A DNA stretch of 64,000 nt from Streptomyces iconiensis (GTDB taxonomy: Bacteria > Actinomycetota > Actinomycetes > Streptomycetales > Streptomycetaceae), in contig NZ_JANCPR020000001.1 in NCBI RefSeq assembly GCF_028657195.3, positions 1 through 64,000 of the forward strand, given 5' to 3'. The position numbers and the translations under genes were made by a program. The notes beneath the pieces were generated by a model that did not search any database, had not been told where the DNA came from, and was given only the letters and a program-made list of their open reading frames with translations. Shown piece after piece: positions 1 to 8,565 of the stretch (its first letter is position 1; each line of letters starts with the position of its first letter).

Positions 1-20
1 ACCGTGGCGTCAGTTGCTGG

Positions 21-1040
21 TCACTTGATCTCGACGCGGGTGTCCTGGCGGACCTTCGCCGTCGTGGCGCCGGCCTCCGCGACGGGGGTGTCAGCGCCGC
101 TGATGACGGCGGCCGAGGAGGCCACGACCACGAAGCCGACGGTGCTGTTGTCGCCCCACATGCAGAACGGCATGGTGAAGCCCTTCATCCCGGAGGTGGC
201 GCCCGCTGCCGGGGTGAACTTCACCTTCTGGCACTTCATCACGGCGTCGTCCCCGAGCCCCGCGGGCTTCACCGTCTCGGCCTCACCGTCCAGTTCGGCC
301 TTGCCGCCGCCGCCCGTGTTCGGGTCCTTCTTGGCCTCGTTGGCGACCATCATGAGCGCCGCGTCGACGACGGCCTCCGGGTTCTTGATGTCGCCGTAGA
401 CACCGCCGAACTGGAGCTGCTTCGTGTCGACGCCCTCGCCGCTCTTGTAGGCGGCGGACACCTGCTTCGGGTTCTGCACGCCGAACTTCTCGAACTGGGC
501 GACGTCGCTCTGACTGAAGCCGCCCGAAGAGCCCTTGCCCGGTACCTTGTCGAACTCTCCCGCGACCGTCTGCGGCGTCGTCAGCTTGTACTTCTTGCCG
601 TCCGAAGCGACGGTTCCGCCGCCCTTGCCGTCGTCGTCGCCCGTGAAGTAGAGGACGCCGCCGATGACGGCGCCGACCAGCACGAGAGCGCCGACGACGA
701 TGCCTATCGTCTTGCCCTTGCCGCCGCCGCTGTTCTGCGGCGGCATCGGCATCCCGGGCTGCTGCTGACCATAGGGGCCCGGCTGACCCGGCTGGCCCGG
801 GTACCCGTATCCGGGCTGGCCCTGCGGCGGCGGCATACCGGGCTGGCCCTGCGGGGGCGGCGGCATGCCGGGCTGGCCGGGCTGCTGCGGGGGGTATCCG
901 TATCCGGGCTGACCCTGGGCGCCGCCGTACGGGTTGGGACCGCCCGGCTGCTGCGGGGGCTGCCCGTACGGGCCCGGCTGCCCGTAAGGACCGGGCTGTT
1001 GCGGCTGTTGGCCGTAAGGTCCGGGCTGGTTGTCACTCAT
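21..1040 (-). CDS. Proline/glycine-rich single-pass membrane protein, unknown function
   Basis: The 339-residue product has a low-complexity N-terminus (about residues 1-105) of repeated PGQPGYGYP/PGPYGQ-type motifs rich in Pro, Gly, Gln and Tyr. A single hydrophobic segment follows (about residues 111-132), then a Gly/Asp linker and a roughly 200-residue C-terminal domain with two cysteines (in MKCQK and PFCMW). The topology suggests a cytoplasmic disordered tail and an extracellular domain. Actinobacteria have many such proteins with a DUF-type outer domain. The ATG is preceded by a GGAGGGG ribosome binding site. The gene is divergent from valS with about 130 bp between them. No catalytic motif is recognised. 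Confidence 0.85.
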   Translation of the reverse strand: MSDNQPGPYGQQPQQPGPYGQPGPYGQPPQQPGGPNPYGGAQGQPGYGYPPQQPGQPGMPPPPQGQPGMPPPQGQPGYGYPGQPGQPGPYGQQQPGMPMPPQNSGGGKGKTIGIVVGALVLVGAVIGGVLYFTGDDDGKGGGTVASDGKKYKLTTPQTVAGEFDKVPGKGSSGGFSQSDVAQFEKFGVQNPKQVSAAYKSGEGVDTKQLQFGGVYGDIKNPEAVVDAALMMVANEAKKDPNTGGGGKAELDGEAETVKPAGLGDDAVMKCQKVKFTPAAGATSGMKGFTMPFCMWGDNSTVGFVVVASSAAVISGADTPVAEAGATTAKVRQDTRVEIK

Positions 1041-1157
1041 GGCGGCGCTTCCCCTCCGTGAAGTCTCCTCGAATGCGCACCGCTCATCCTGACGGATGGC
1101 ACAGGGGAGCGCTGCACCGGTCCATAAACCGATTCGAGACCGCTACATTCCCGCCCG

Positions 1158-1170
1158 TACACTGGCCGTC
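1158..1170 (+). promoter_or_regulatory. Putative -10 of valS promoter; leaderless start
   Basis: TACACT (1158-1163) lies exactly 7 nt before the GTG at 1171, so transcription would begin at or next to the start codon. A weak -35 (TTCGAG, 1133-1138) is 19 nt upstream. No Shine-Dalgarno sequence is seen. This is inference from spacing only. Confidence 0.45.
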
Positions 1171-3810
1171 GTGACCGACAACTCTCAGCAGAGCCCGGAA
1201 CCAAACGGGCCGCACACAGCATCCCCCGCCAACCTGCCGACCCAGTACGCGCCGGCCGAGGTAGAGGAGACGCTGTACGAGCGCTGGGTGGAGCGGGGCT
1301 ACTTCGCGGCGGACACGAAGAGCGACAGGACGCCGTACACGATCGTCATCCCCCCGCCGAACGTCACGGGCTCGCTCCACCTGGGGCACGCCTTCCAGCA
1401 CACGATGATGGACGCGCTCACGCGCCGTAAGCGCATGCAGGGCTACGAAGCGCTGTGGCTGCCCGGCATGGACCACGCCGGTATCGCGACGCAGAACAAG
1501 GTCGAGCAGCAGCTCGCCGAGGAGGGCAAGTCCCGTCAGGACCTCGGCAGGGAGGCGTTCGTCGAGCGCGTCTGGCAGTGGAAGGAAGAGTACGGCGGCA
1601 AGATCCTCGGCCAGATGCGCCGCCTCGGCGACGGCGTCGACTGGAGCCGCGAGCGCTTCACCATGGACGCCGGCCTCTCCCGCGCGGTCCAGACCGTCTT
1701 CAAGAAGATGTACGAGGACGGGCTGATCTACCGCGCCGAGCGGATCATCAACTGGTGCCCGCGCTGCCTGACCGCGATCTCCGACATCGAGGTCGAGTAC
1801 CAGGAGGACGACGGCGAGCTGGTCTCGCTGAAGTACGGCGAGGGCGACCAGACCGTCGTCGTCGCCACGACGCGCGCTGAGACGATGCTCGGGGACACCG
1901 CGGTGGCCGTCCACCCGGACGACGAGCGCTACGCGCACCTCATCGGCAAGCGCATCAAGCTGCCGCTCACCGACCGTACGATCCCCGTCGTCGCCGACGC
2001 GCACGTCGACCCGGAGTTCGGCACAGGCGCCGTCAAGGTCACCCCGGCACACGACCCGAACGACTTCGAGATCGGCCGCCGCCACGACCTGCCGTTCCTG
2101 TCCGTCCTCGACGAGCGCGGCGTGATCACGGCGCACGGCCCCTTCGAGGGCCTGGACCGCTTCGAGGCGCGTTCCGCCATCGTGGCCGCGCTGCGCGAGC
2201 AGGGCAGGATCGTCGCGGAGAAGCGGCCCTACGTGCACAGCGTCGGGCACTGCTCGCGCTGCAAGACGACCATCGAGCCCCGGCTGTCCATGCAGTGGTG
2301 GGTCAAGGTCGCGCCGCTGGCCAAGAAGGCGGGCGACGCGGTCCGCGACGGACGTACGCGGATCCATCCCGCCGACATGTCGTCCCGGTACTTCGACTGG
2401 GTCGACAACATGCACGACTGGACGATCTCCCGCCAGCTGTGGTGGGGCCACCGGATCCCGGTCTGGTACGGCCCCGAGGGCGAGGTCGTGTGCGTCGGCC
2501 CCGACGAGGAGCCGCCCGGCGGCGAGGGCTGGCACCAGGACCCCGATGTCCTGGACACCTGGTTCTCCTCGGGCCTGTGGCCCTTCTCCACGCTGGGCTG
2601 GCCGGAGCGCACCCCGGATCTGGAGAAGTTCTATCCGACGGATGTCCTGGTCACGGGGTACGACATCATCTTCTTCTGGGTCGCCAGGATGATGATGTTC
2701 GGCACGTACGTCATGGACGAGCCGCCCTTCCACACCATCCAGCTCACCGGCCTGGTCCGCGACGAGCACGGCAAGAAGATGTCGAAGTCCTTCGGCAACG
2801 TCGTCGACCCCCTGGAGTGGATGGAGGCGTACGGCTCCGACGCGCTGCGCTTCACGCTGGCCAACGGCGCCAACCCCGGTACCGACGTGCCGATCGGTGA
2901 GGACTGGGTCAAGGCGTCACGTAACTTCGCCAACAAGATCTGGAACGCCACCCGGTTCGCGCTCATGAACGGCGCGACCGTCGAGGGCCCGCTGCCCGGG
3001 CAGGACGAGATGGCGGCGACGGACCGCTGGATCCTCTCGCGGCTGAACGCGGTCGTCGCCGAGGCCGACGGGTACTACGACGACTTCCAGTTCGCGAAGC
3101 TCTCCGACGCGCTGTACCACTTCGCGTGGGACGAGGTCTTCGACTGGTACGTCGAGCTGGCCAAGACCACCTTCGGCAAGGGCGGCAGGCCGGCCGAGGT
3201 CTCCCGCCGCGTGCTGGGCGAGGTCCTCGACGTCGTGCTGCGGCTGCTGCACCCGGTCATCCCCTTCGTCACCGAGACGCTGTGGACGGCGCTGACCGGC
3301 GGGGAGTCCGTCGTCATCGCCGACTGGCCGAAGGACTCCGGCTTCCGCGACGAGGCGGCCGAGCAGGAGATCGCCACCGTCCAGCGCGCCGTCACCGAGG
3401 TCCGCAGGTTCCGCGCCGACCAGGGGCTCCAGCCCGGCCAGAAGGTCCGCGCCGAACTCACCCTGGACGGCACCTCGTTGGTGGCACACGAGGACGCCAT
3501 CCGGCAGCTCCTGCGGCTCCAGCCCGCGGGCGAGGACTTCCATGCCACGGCCTCGCTGCCGGTCGCCGGCGCGACCGTCGCGCTGGACCTGTCGGGCGCG
3601 ATCGACGTCGAGGCCGAGCGCAAGCGCCTGTCCAAGGACCTGGCCGCTGCGGAGAAGGAGCTGGCGCAGACGACGGGCAAGCTGGGGAACGAGGCGTTCC
3701 TCGCCAAGGCGCCGGACCACGTCGTGGAGAAGATTCGGGGCCGGCGGGGTGTGGCTGAGGTGGACATCGCGCGGATTCGCGCGCAGTTGGCGGCTTTGCC
3801 GCCGGGCTGA
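1171..3810 (+). CDS. valS: Valine--tRNA ligase
   Basis: This class Ia aminoacyl-tRNA synthetase charges tRNA-Val. The HIGH-type signature is HLGH (about residues 70-73, after PPPNVTGS) and the KMSKS loop is intact (about 536-540). The connective editing domain lies between them. The C-terminus has the Val-specific coiled-coil arm (ending around [21 protein letters not shown]). The product is 879 residues, normal for the family. The start was set at GTG 1171 rather than the upstream in-frame start at 1096, because family similarity begins near [12 protein letters not shown] and a -10 box sits just before the GTG. The gene is monocistronic here. In related genomes I recall folC following directly, whereas here accessory genes intervene. 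Confidence 0.97.
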   Translation: MTDNSQQSPEPNGPHTASPANLPTQYAPAEVEETLYERWVERGYFAADTKSDRTPYTIVIPPPNVTGSLHLGHAFQHTMMDALTRRKRMQGYEALWLPGMDHAGIATQNKVEQQLAEEGKSRQDLGREAFVERVWQWKEEYGGKILGQMRRLGDGVDWSRERFTMDAGLSRAVQTVFKKMYEDGLIYRAERIINWCPRCLTAISDIEVEYQEDDGELVSLKYGEGDQTVVVATTRAETMLGDTAVAVHPDDERYAHLIGKRIKLPLTDRTIPVVADAHVDPEFGTGAVKVTPAHDPNDFEIGRRHDLPFLSVLDERGVITAHGPFEGLDRFEARSAIVAALREQGRIVAEKRPYVHSVGHCSRCKTTIEPRLSMQWWVKVAPLAKKAGDAVRDGRTRIHPADMSSRYFDWVDNMHDWTISRQLWWGHRIPVWYGPEGEVVCVGPDEEPPGGEGWHQDPDVLDTWFSSGLWPFSTLGWPERTPDLEKFYPTDVLVTGYDIIFFWVARMMMFGTYVMDEPPFHTIQLTGLVRDEHGKKMSKSFGNVVDPLEWMEAYGSDALRFTLANGANPGTDVPIGEDWVKASRNFANKIWNATRFALMNGATVEGPLPGQDEMAATDRWILSRLNAVVAEADGYYDDFQFAKLSDALYHFAWDEVFDWYVELAKTTFGKGGRPAEVSRRVLGEVLDVVLRLLHPVIPFVTETLWTALTGGESVVIADWPKDSGFRDEAAEQEIATVQRAVTEVRRFRADQGLQPGQKVRAELTLDGTSLVAHEDAIRQLLRLQPAGEDFHATASLPVAGATVALDLSGAIDVEAERKRLSKDLAAAEKELAQTTGKLGNEAFLAKAPDHVVEKIRGRRGVAEVDIARIRAQLAALPPG

Positions 3811-4108
3811 GCGGTTCGCTTCGCGCGGTCGCGCTTCGCGGGGTTCGCTGTGTGTTGGCTGCGGCTTGGTCGTGGCTGGGCGCGCAGTTCCCCGCGCCCC
3901 TTTGGGGCTCTGCCCCTGTTCGTGGGTTGTCCATCTGTCCGTTCGTTGTGGTTGATCGCGCAGTTCCCCGCGCCCCTTTCGGGGCGTTGACCGGCGGTGT
4001 CGTAGTGGCCTTGGCCATGTGGCGCCGTCGGTTTCGTTGCGGCGGGGAGCGCTTCGGTTACGTACGGGGATCCTTGCGTCGCGCCTGGTCACGGCGGTCT
4101 GAGGGGTC
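3811..4108. other. Intergenic region after valS with two hairpin repeats
   Basis: No convincing gene is seen. The stretch is rich in short GC palindromes and contains two copies of a Streptomyces-type intergenic repeat (listed separately). It probably ends the valS transcript. Confidence 0.5.
3881..3986. repeat. Two copies of a dispersed Streptomyces intergenic hairpin repeat
   Basis: A 23-bp sequence beginning CGCGCAGTTCCCCGCG and ending CCCCTTT occurs at 3881-3903 and again at 3957-3979. Each copy is followed by GGGGC/CGGGGCG, which pairs with the preceding GCCCC to form a hairpin. I recognise this as a very common intergenic element of Streptomyces chromosomes. Its role is not established; a termination or mRNA 3'-end function is plausible. 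Confidence 0.7.
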
Positions 4109-4144
4109 TTGTCAAATATCCAGGATTCTGGTTACTGTCGATTC
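4109..4144 (+). promoter_or_regulatory. yhfZ promoter with operator in the spacer; leaderless start
   Basis: TTGTCA (4109-4114) and TACTGT (4133-4138) are separated by 18 bp, a good vegetative promoter. The GTG of yhfZ at 4145 is 7 nt downstream of the -10. The spacer holds the partial palindrome CCAGGATTCTGG (4120-4131). Its GGATTCTGG half recurs in inverted orientation before yhfY, so this looks like an autoregulatory operator. Confidence 0.6.
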
Positions 4145-5089
4145 GTGAACGTTTTCGACGATCGTTTCCTCACTCGCAACGGACTGGCGGCCCGCCAGCT
4201 CGCGGCCCTCTTGCTGGGGTCCGAGCCGGACAGTCGTCTGCCCCGGGTCAGGGACCTCGCCGAACAGCTTGGCTGCGGGAACGGCACCGTTCAGGCGGCG
4301 CTGCGGCTGCTGGAGGAGTCCGGCGCCATCGAGACCGCGGCGCGCGGTCACCTCGGTACCTTCCTCGTCCACTCGGACAGGTCCGTGCTCTGGCGGCTGT
4401 CCGGGCTGGGCACGCTGCTCGCCGCGATGCCGCTGCCGTACTCGCGGCGGTACGAGGGCCTGGCCACCGGGCTGCGCACCGCCTTCGACGAGGCGGGAAC
4501 GCCGTTCGCGCTCACCTTCATGCGAGGCGCGGGGACCAGGACCACGGCGCTGCTGGAGGGCAAGACCGACCTCGTCGTGCTCTCCCGGTTCGCCGCCGAC
4601 CGGCTGATCGAGGAGCACCCCGGAGAGCTGAGCCTGGTGGTCGACCTCGGGCCCGCCACGTACGTGGGTGCACACGGACTGCTGCTGCGGAAGGGCGCCG
4701 ACCTGGGGAAGCCGGGACTCCGGGTCGCCGTCGACCACGCCTCGGAGGACCAGCACATTCTCGCCGAACGGGCCTTCGTCGGCCGTGCGGACATCGAGTG
4801 GGTGGAGTCCTCGTACATGCAGCTGCGGGACCTGTTCGCGCAGGACCGGGTCGATGTCACCCTCTGGAACCTCGACGAGGTGCAGGGCAGGGTCGGAATG
4901 AACGTGGACGTGCTGCCGCTCGGGGACGAGATAACCCGTGACCTCGCGCTGCGGAACTCCAGCGCCGCCGTCATCGGCCGCTCGGCGAGCGACAACGCGC
5001 TGAACGCCGTGCGGGACGCGCTCGATCTCTCCCGGGTGACGGCTCTGCAGACCGAAGTGCTTCGAGGTGACCGGATGCCGTCGTACTGA
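4145..5089 (+). CDS. yhfZ: YhfZ-family GntR-like transcriptional regulator
   Basis: The 314-residue protein has an N-terminal winged helix-turn-helix (about residues 10-75: LPRVRDLAEQLGCGNGTVQ, then an EESGAIE wing). A long C-terminal domain has the look of a periplasmic-binding-protein-like ligand sensor (for example FMRGAG, VDLGPATYVGAHG). This two-domain form matches YhfZ, the regulator of the E. coli yhf operon, and all seven other yhf genes follow. The GTG at 4145 was chosen over the TTG at 4109 because that TTG is part of a -35 hexamer and the mRNA probably starts at the GTG. The ligand is unknown. It likely controls itself and the downstream genes through the motif shared at 4120-4131 and 5182-5199. 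Confidence 0.85.
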   Translation: MNVFDDRFLTRNGLAARQLAALLLGSEPDSRLPRVRDLAEQLGCGNGTVQAALRLLEESGAIETAARGHLGTFLVHSDRSVLWRLSGLGTLLAAMPLPYSRRYEGLATGLRTAFDEAGTPFALTFMRGAGTRTTALLEGKTDLVVLSRFAADRLIEEHPGELSLVVDLGPATYVGAHGLLLRKGADLGKPGLRVAVDHASEDQHILAERAFVGRADIEWVESSYMQLRDLFAQDRVDVTLWNLDEVQGRVGMNVDVLPLGDEITRDLALRNSSAAVIGRSASDNALNAVRDALDLSRVTALQTEVLRGDRMPSY

Positions 5090-5181
5090 CCTCCTTCGTA
5101 CGGACGCCGCGCGCGTCGCTTTCCGGTTCAGGCCCTTTGATGACGGCCCTTCCGTGCGGCGGCCCGCTCCGTCCCGAGAAT

Positions 5182-5199
5182 CCAGAATCCCGATTTCTG
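5182..5199 (+). promoter_or_regulatory. Candidate YhfZ operator upstream of yhfY
   Basis: CCAGAATCC (5182-5190) is the exact reverse complement of GGATTCTGG in the yhfZ promoter. Together with GATTTCTG (5192-5199) it forms an imperfect inverted repeat CAGAATC/GATTtCTG. It lies about 55-75 bp before yhfY and could be the control site for the seven structural genes. Confidence 0.5.
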
Positions 5200-5254
5200 T
5201 GGAGGGTTGCCGCGAGGCCACCCTTCCCGATCCGCCAGGAGACAGGAGCCCGCC

Positions 5255-5629
5255 GTGGACGACCAGCTCGCACAACGTATTCAGCTCTTCCGCGAGGGCG
5301 GCCAAGTGCGGCCGGAAGCCGTGGACTTCGTCGTCGAGGAGCTGGCCGCGCTCGCCGACGAGGGGCGCCCGGTCACCGAGAAGACCGCGGGGATGCTCAC
5401 CAGCCATCTGATGATGGCGCTCACCCGGCTGCTCGCGGGCGAGGCCATCGAGCAGTTCCTGACCGACGAGGAAGTGGCCGCCGAACTGGCCGGTCACCCC
5501 GAGGCCGTTGAGCGCGCCCGGCGTACGGCGCGCAGGGCGCGGTCCGAACTCGGCGCCGAACTGCCGGAATCCGAGATCAACTTCCTGGCGATGCACCTGG
5601 CCGTACTCGGCCGGCGCGTCGCCGGCTGA
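5255..5629 (+). CDS. yhfY: YhfY-type PRD domain protein
   Basis: The 124-residue protein consists of a single PTS regulation domain. Two histidine sites typical of PRDs are visible (TSHLMMAL near the middle and FLAMHLAVL near the end). No DNA-binding domain is present, as in E. coli YhfY. PRDs are usually phosphorylated by PTS proteins to tune a regulator, so a link to PTS or to YhfZ is possible but inferred. The GTG at 5255 is preceded by AGGAGACAGGAG and gives the expected family start (VDDQLAQRIQLF). It is the first gene after the second operator-like site. Confidence 0.8.
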   Translation: MDDQLAQRIQLFREGGQVRPEAVDFVVEELAALADEGRPVTEKTAGMLTSHLMMALTRLLAGEAIEQFLTDEEVAAELAGHPEAVERARRTARRARSELGAELPESEINFLAMHLAVLGRRVAG

Positions 5630-5642
5630 CCGCACGTGCCAC

Positions 5643-5662
5643 CCGGTCGCCTCCGCGACCGG
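5643..5662 (+). other. Hairpin between yhfY and yhfU
   Basis: A perfect 8-bp stem CCGGTCGC / GCGACCGG closes a CTCC loop. It lies in the 88-bp gap inside the operon and has no T-tract. It may mark an mRNA processing or stability site rather than a terminator. Confidence 0.45.
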
Positions 5663-5717
5663 TGTTGAACGCGCACCGCGAGACCACCCACATCAGAGCC
5701 GAAAGAGGAAACCAGCC

Positions 5718-6077
5718 ATGACGAAGATCCTTACCGGTGGAGTCGGCAAGAGCGAGACGGCGAACGCCATCAAGGAGCTGGGGATCGACGGCATCGACGT
5801 CGTCGTCTCCAGCGACATGGACGCCGCGATGAAGCTGCGCGCCGGCCAGGCCGACTACTACCTGGGCACCTGCCACACCGGCGCGGGCGCCTCCCTCGGG
5901 GTGCTCGTCGGCCTGATGGGGCAGCCCGCCTGCCACACCTTCGGCCGCGGTGTTCCGTCCGAGGAGGAGGTCGACGCGCTGCTCGCCGAGGGCAAGAAGG
6001 TCTTCGGCTTCTCGATGGACCAGATCGACGCCGTCGCCCCGCTCATCGCCCGCGCCGCCGCGCGGCAAGCCGCGTAA
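5718..6077 (+). CDS. yhfU: YhfU family protein (DUF2620)
   Basis: This is a 119-residue soluble protein starting MTKILTGGVGKSETANAIKE. The sequence contains conserved small-residue loops, SSDMDAAM, YYLGTCHTGAGASLG and HTFGRG. It matches the DUF2620/YhfU family by overall pattern and position in the operon. The function is unknown. The N-terminal GGVGKSE resembles a phosphate-binding loop but is not a Walker A motif. The start at 5718 is well supported by AGAGGAAACC upstream. Confidence 0.8.
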   Translation: MTKILTGGVGKSETANAIKELGIDGIDVVVSSDMDAAMKLRAGQADYYLGTCHTGAGASLGVLVGLMGQPACHTFGRGVPSEEEVDALLAEGKKVFGFSMDQIDAVAPLIARAAARQAA

Positions 6078-6113
6078 CCGGGAATCCCCGCCCGGGCCTG
6101 AGGAAGTGACCCC

Positions 6114-7529
6114 GTGAGCACCATGACCTCACTGGCAGCAGGAGCCACCCTGGACTTCTCGCTGCCGCAGCAGTTGCTCGTCATCGCCCTGTGCGCGCTG
6201 ACCGCGTTCGTCGCGCACATGGCACTGGCCGTCTTCAACGACGGCACGCGCCCCTTCATGCTGGACTTCATCCAGGGGCGCTCCACCCGTACGGCCGCCA
6301 CGGCGGTGTCCTTCGGGCTCTCGGCCGGGTTCATCTTCGGCCTGGGTGCGCCGATGGCGCTCTCCACCGGCGTACTGAACCCGTGGCTGCTGTTCCTGCC
6401 CACCGACATCCTGGGGCTGCTGTCACCCAAGAAGTGGCTCGCGCCGATCCTGGGCGCGGCCTGGGGAGCGGTGGTCGTCTTCGCGCTGGGCGGCGCCAAC
6501 AACCTGGCGCACGACCTGCCCGTGGACTTCCTGACGGCCATGCAGGAGATGTCCACGCCGATCCTGTTCCTGTTCACGCTGTTTCCTGTGCTGGCCATCA
6601 CCAAGCAGTTCGGCCGCAAGTGGGGCGGCGTCGCGGGCGTGCTCGAACTCGCCCTGGTCGTCCTGACGATGAAGGTGTGGCCGGACATGTTCGCCGGCGC
6701 GCTGGCGATGGCCGCAGGTGTCCTGATGCTCATCGGGCTCGCCGTCTCCCAGGACCTCAGGCAGCGCAAGGCCGACCTGGCCGCTGCGCTCACCAAGAAG
6801 TCGGACGGTACGGCCGAAGCGGACGGAGCGGGCGGTACGGGCGGAGCGAGTGGTACGGGCGGAGCCGGTGAGGCGGAGGCCGCCGAGGATCCGATGGCCT
6901 CGCTCTTCAGCGCGAGCGCCGCCCGGCTGCGGCGGTACCTGCCGCTGTTCATGCTGCTCGGCGCGGGAGTCTGTGTCCTCGCCCAGATGCATATCTTCGG
7001 CGGCGGCGAAGCCACCAGCTTCCTCATCGCCAAGGGGCACATCTCCGAGGCGGCGCAGGTGGACTTCTACCGCGTGTTCGGCTTCATCCCGCTGATCGCG
7101 ACGACGGCGCTGGCCTCCGGTGCGTACGGCATCGCCGGCTTCACGCTCGTCTACCCCATCGGCTACCTGATGCCGAACCCCGTGCTGGCCGCGGTCGTCG
7201 GCGCTGCCGTCTTCGCGCTGGAGGTGCTGGCGCTCTCGTGGATCGGCAAGATCCTCGGCAGGCTGCCCAGCGTCCGCGACTCCTCCGAGCACCTGCGGAA
7301 CGCGATCTCCGACTCCCTCCAGCTGGCCATCCTGTTCGGCTCGCTGATGGCGGCCAACGCGATGGGTGGCGGCCTGGGCATTCTCATCGTCGGCGGGCTG
7401 TATCTCCTCAACGAGGCGATGGGACGCCCCGTCGTCCGGATGGCAGCCGCTCCCGCCGCGGTGATCGTCGGCGGCGTGCTGCTCAACATCCTGTACTGGC
7501 TCGATCTGTTCACCCCCATCAAGGGCTGA
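6114..7529 (+). CDS. yhfT: YhfT-family integral membrane protein, probable transporter
   Basis: The 471-residue protein has about ten hydrophobic segments spread along its length and an N-terminal conserved block (AHMALAVFNDGTRPFMLDF). It matches YhfT of the yhf operon, a predicted inner-membrane transporter of unknown substrate. A hydrophilic Gly/Thr/Ala linker (about residues 228-262, encoded by repeated GGTACGGGCGGAGC-like DNA) splits the membrane segments into two groups. The linker looks like a Streptomyces-type expansion. The GTG start follows GAGGAAG. It probably imports the compound handled by the neighbouring enzymes. Confidence 0.8.
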   Translation: MSTMTSLAAGATLDFSLPQQLLVIALCALTAFVAHMALAVFNDGTRPFMLDFIQGRSTRTAATAVSFGLSAGFIFGLGAPMALSTGVLNPWLLFLPTDILGLLSPKKWLAPILGAAWGAVVVFALGGANNLAHDLPVDFLTAMQEMSTPILFLFTLFPVLAITKQFGRKWGGVAGVLELALVVLTMKVWPDMFAGALAMAAGVLMLIGLAVSQDLRQRKADLAAALTKKSDGTAEADGAGGTGGASGTGGAGEAEAAEDPMASLFSASAARLRRYLPLFMLLGAGVCVLAQMHIFGGGEATSFLIAKGHISEAAQVDFYRVFGFIPLIATTALASGAYGIAGFTLVYPIGYLMPNPVLAAVVGAAVFALEVLALSWIGKILGRLPSVRDSSEHLRNAISDSLQLAILFGSLMAANAMGGGLGILIVGGLYLLNEAMGRPVVRMAAAPAAVIVGGVLLNILYWLDLFTPIKG

Positions 7530-7592
7530 GCCGCCGGAACGGGACCTGCCGGGCCCGCACACAGGAAATCCTCGCCAGAAGGGCACCGCACC

Positions 7593-8564
7593 ATGAGTAC
7601 TCCGCACACCACCGAGCCCCTCGTGCGGACCGTCACCGGGCCGCTGTCCCCCGCCACCGTGCGGGGGCCGGCGCTCGCCCACGAACACCTGGTCCTCGAC
7701 CTGGACCTCAAGGGCGACGGCGCCGCCGTACTCGGTGCCGACCGGCACGGTGCGGCGGTGACGGGCGAACTGGCCGCGCTGCGCGAGGAGTTCGGGCTCT
7801 CGCTGGTCATCGAGCTGACGTGCAGAGGCATGGGCAGGGACCCGGGCGCTCTCGCCCGGATCTCGCGCGAGAGCGGGGTACCGGTCGTCGCGGCCACCGG
7901 CTGGTACTACGAGCCGTTCCACACCCCCGAGCTGGCCGGCGCCTCCGTCGAACAGCTCACCCGCACACTCGTCGGCGAGGCCGAGCAGGACGGCGGCGGC
8001 CTGGACGGTACCGGCATCCTGCCCGGCGTACTCGGCGAGGTCGGCAGCCACGGTGAGACGCCCAGCGAGCCCGAGGCGCGCTCGCTGCGCGCTGCGGCGC
8101 GCGCCGCCGTGGCGACCGGGCTGTCCGTCTCCACACACGCCCAGCTCGGCAGGGGCGGGCTCGCTCAGCTCGACCTGCTGACCGGCGAGGGCCTCGCCCC
8201 GCACCGCGTCGCCGTCGGGCACCAGGACCTGCTCGACGACCCCGCCGTGCACCGTGCGCTGGCCGCGGCCGGCGCGTATGTCGCCTTCGACACCGTCGGC
8301 AAGGAGAGCTACCAGAGCGACGAGGTACGCCTGCGGCTGCTGCTGGCGCTGCTGGAGGCCGGGTACGCGGACCGGGTCCTGCTCAGCTGCGACATCTCAC
8401 GCCATGGCTACCTGCGTACCGAGGGCGGTCAGGGATATGGGCATCTGTTCCGCTCGTTCCTGCCCCGGGCGCGCGCAGCGGGCGTCGACGAGGACCTGAT
8501 CGACCTGATGACCCGGCGCAACCCCCTGCGCTTTCTGACCGGCGCGAGCCCGGAGGAGATCTGA
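7593..8564 (+). CDS. php: Phosphotriesterase-homology protein Php (YhfV)
   Basis: This 323-residue TIM-barrel hydrolase belongs to the amidohydrolase superfamily. Metal ligands of the phosphotriesterase type are visible: His30 and His32 (AHEHL), Glu149 (LGEVGSH), His182 (STHAQLG), His210 (VGHQDL) and Asp267 (LSCDIS). The bridging residue is glutamate, as in E. coli PHP, rather than the carboxylated lysine of classical phosphotriesterases. A binuclear metal hydrolase is therefore expected. The substrate is unknown; family members hydrolyse lactones, amides or phosphoesters. The stop is separated from yhfS by one base, implying translational coupling. Confidence 0.88.
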   Translation: MSTPHTTEPLVRTVTGPLSPATVRGPALAHEHLVLDLDLKGDGAAVLGADRHGAAVTGELAALREEFGLSLVIELTCRGMGRDPGALARISRESGVPVVAATGWYYEPFHTPELAGASVEQLTRTLVGEAEQDGGGLDGTGILPGVLGEVGSHGETPSEPEARSLRAAARAAVATGLSVSTHAQLGRGGLAQLDLLTGEGLAPHRVAVGHQDLLDDPAVHRALAAAGAYVAFDTVGKESYQSDEVRLRLLLALLEAGYADRVLLSCDISRHGYLRTEGGQGYGHLFRSFLPRARAAGVDEDLIDLMTRRNPLRFLTGASPEEI

Positions 8565-8565
8565 C

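Noticed and set aside
4109..4111. TTG at 4109 as the yhfZ start
   Set aside because: It is part of the TTGTCA -35 hexamer. The GTG at 4145 is 7 nt after the -10.
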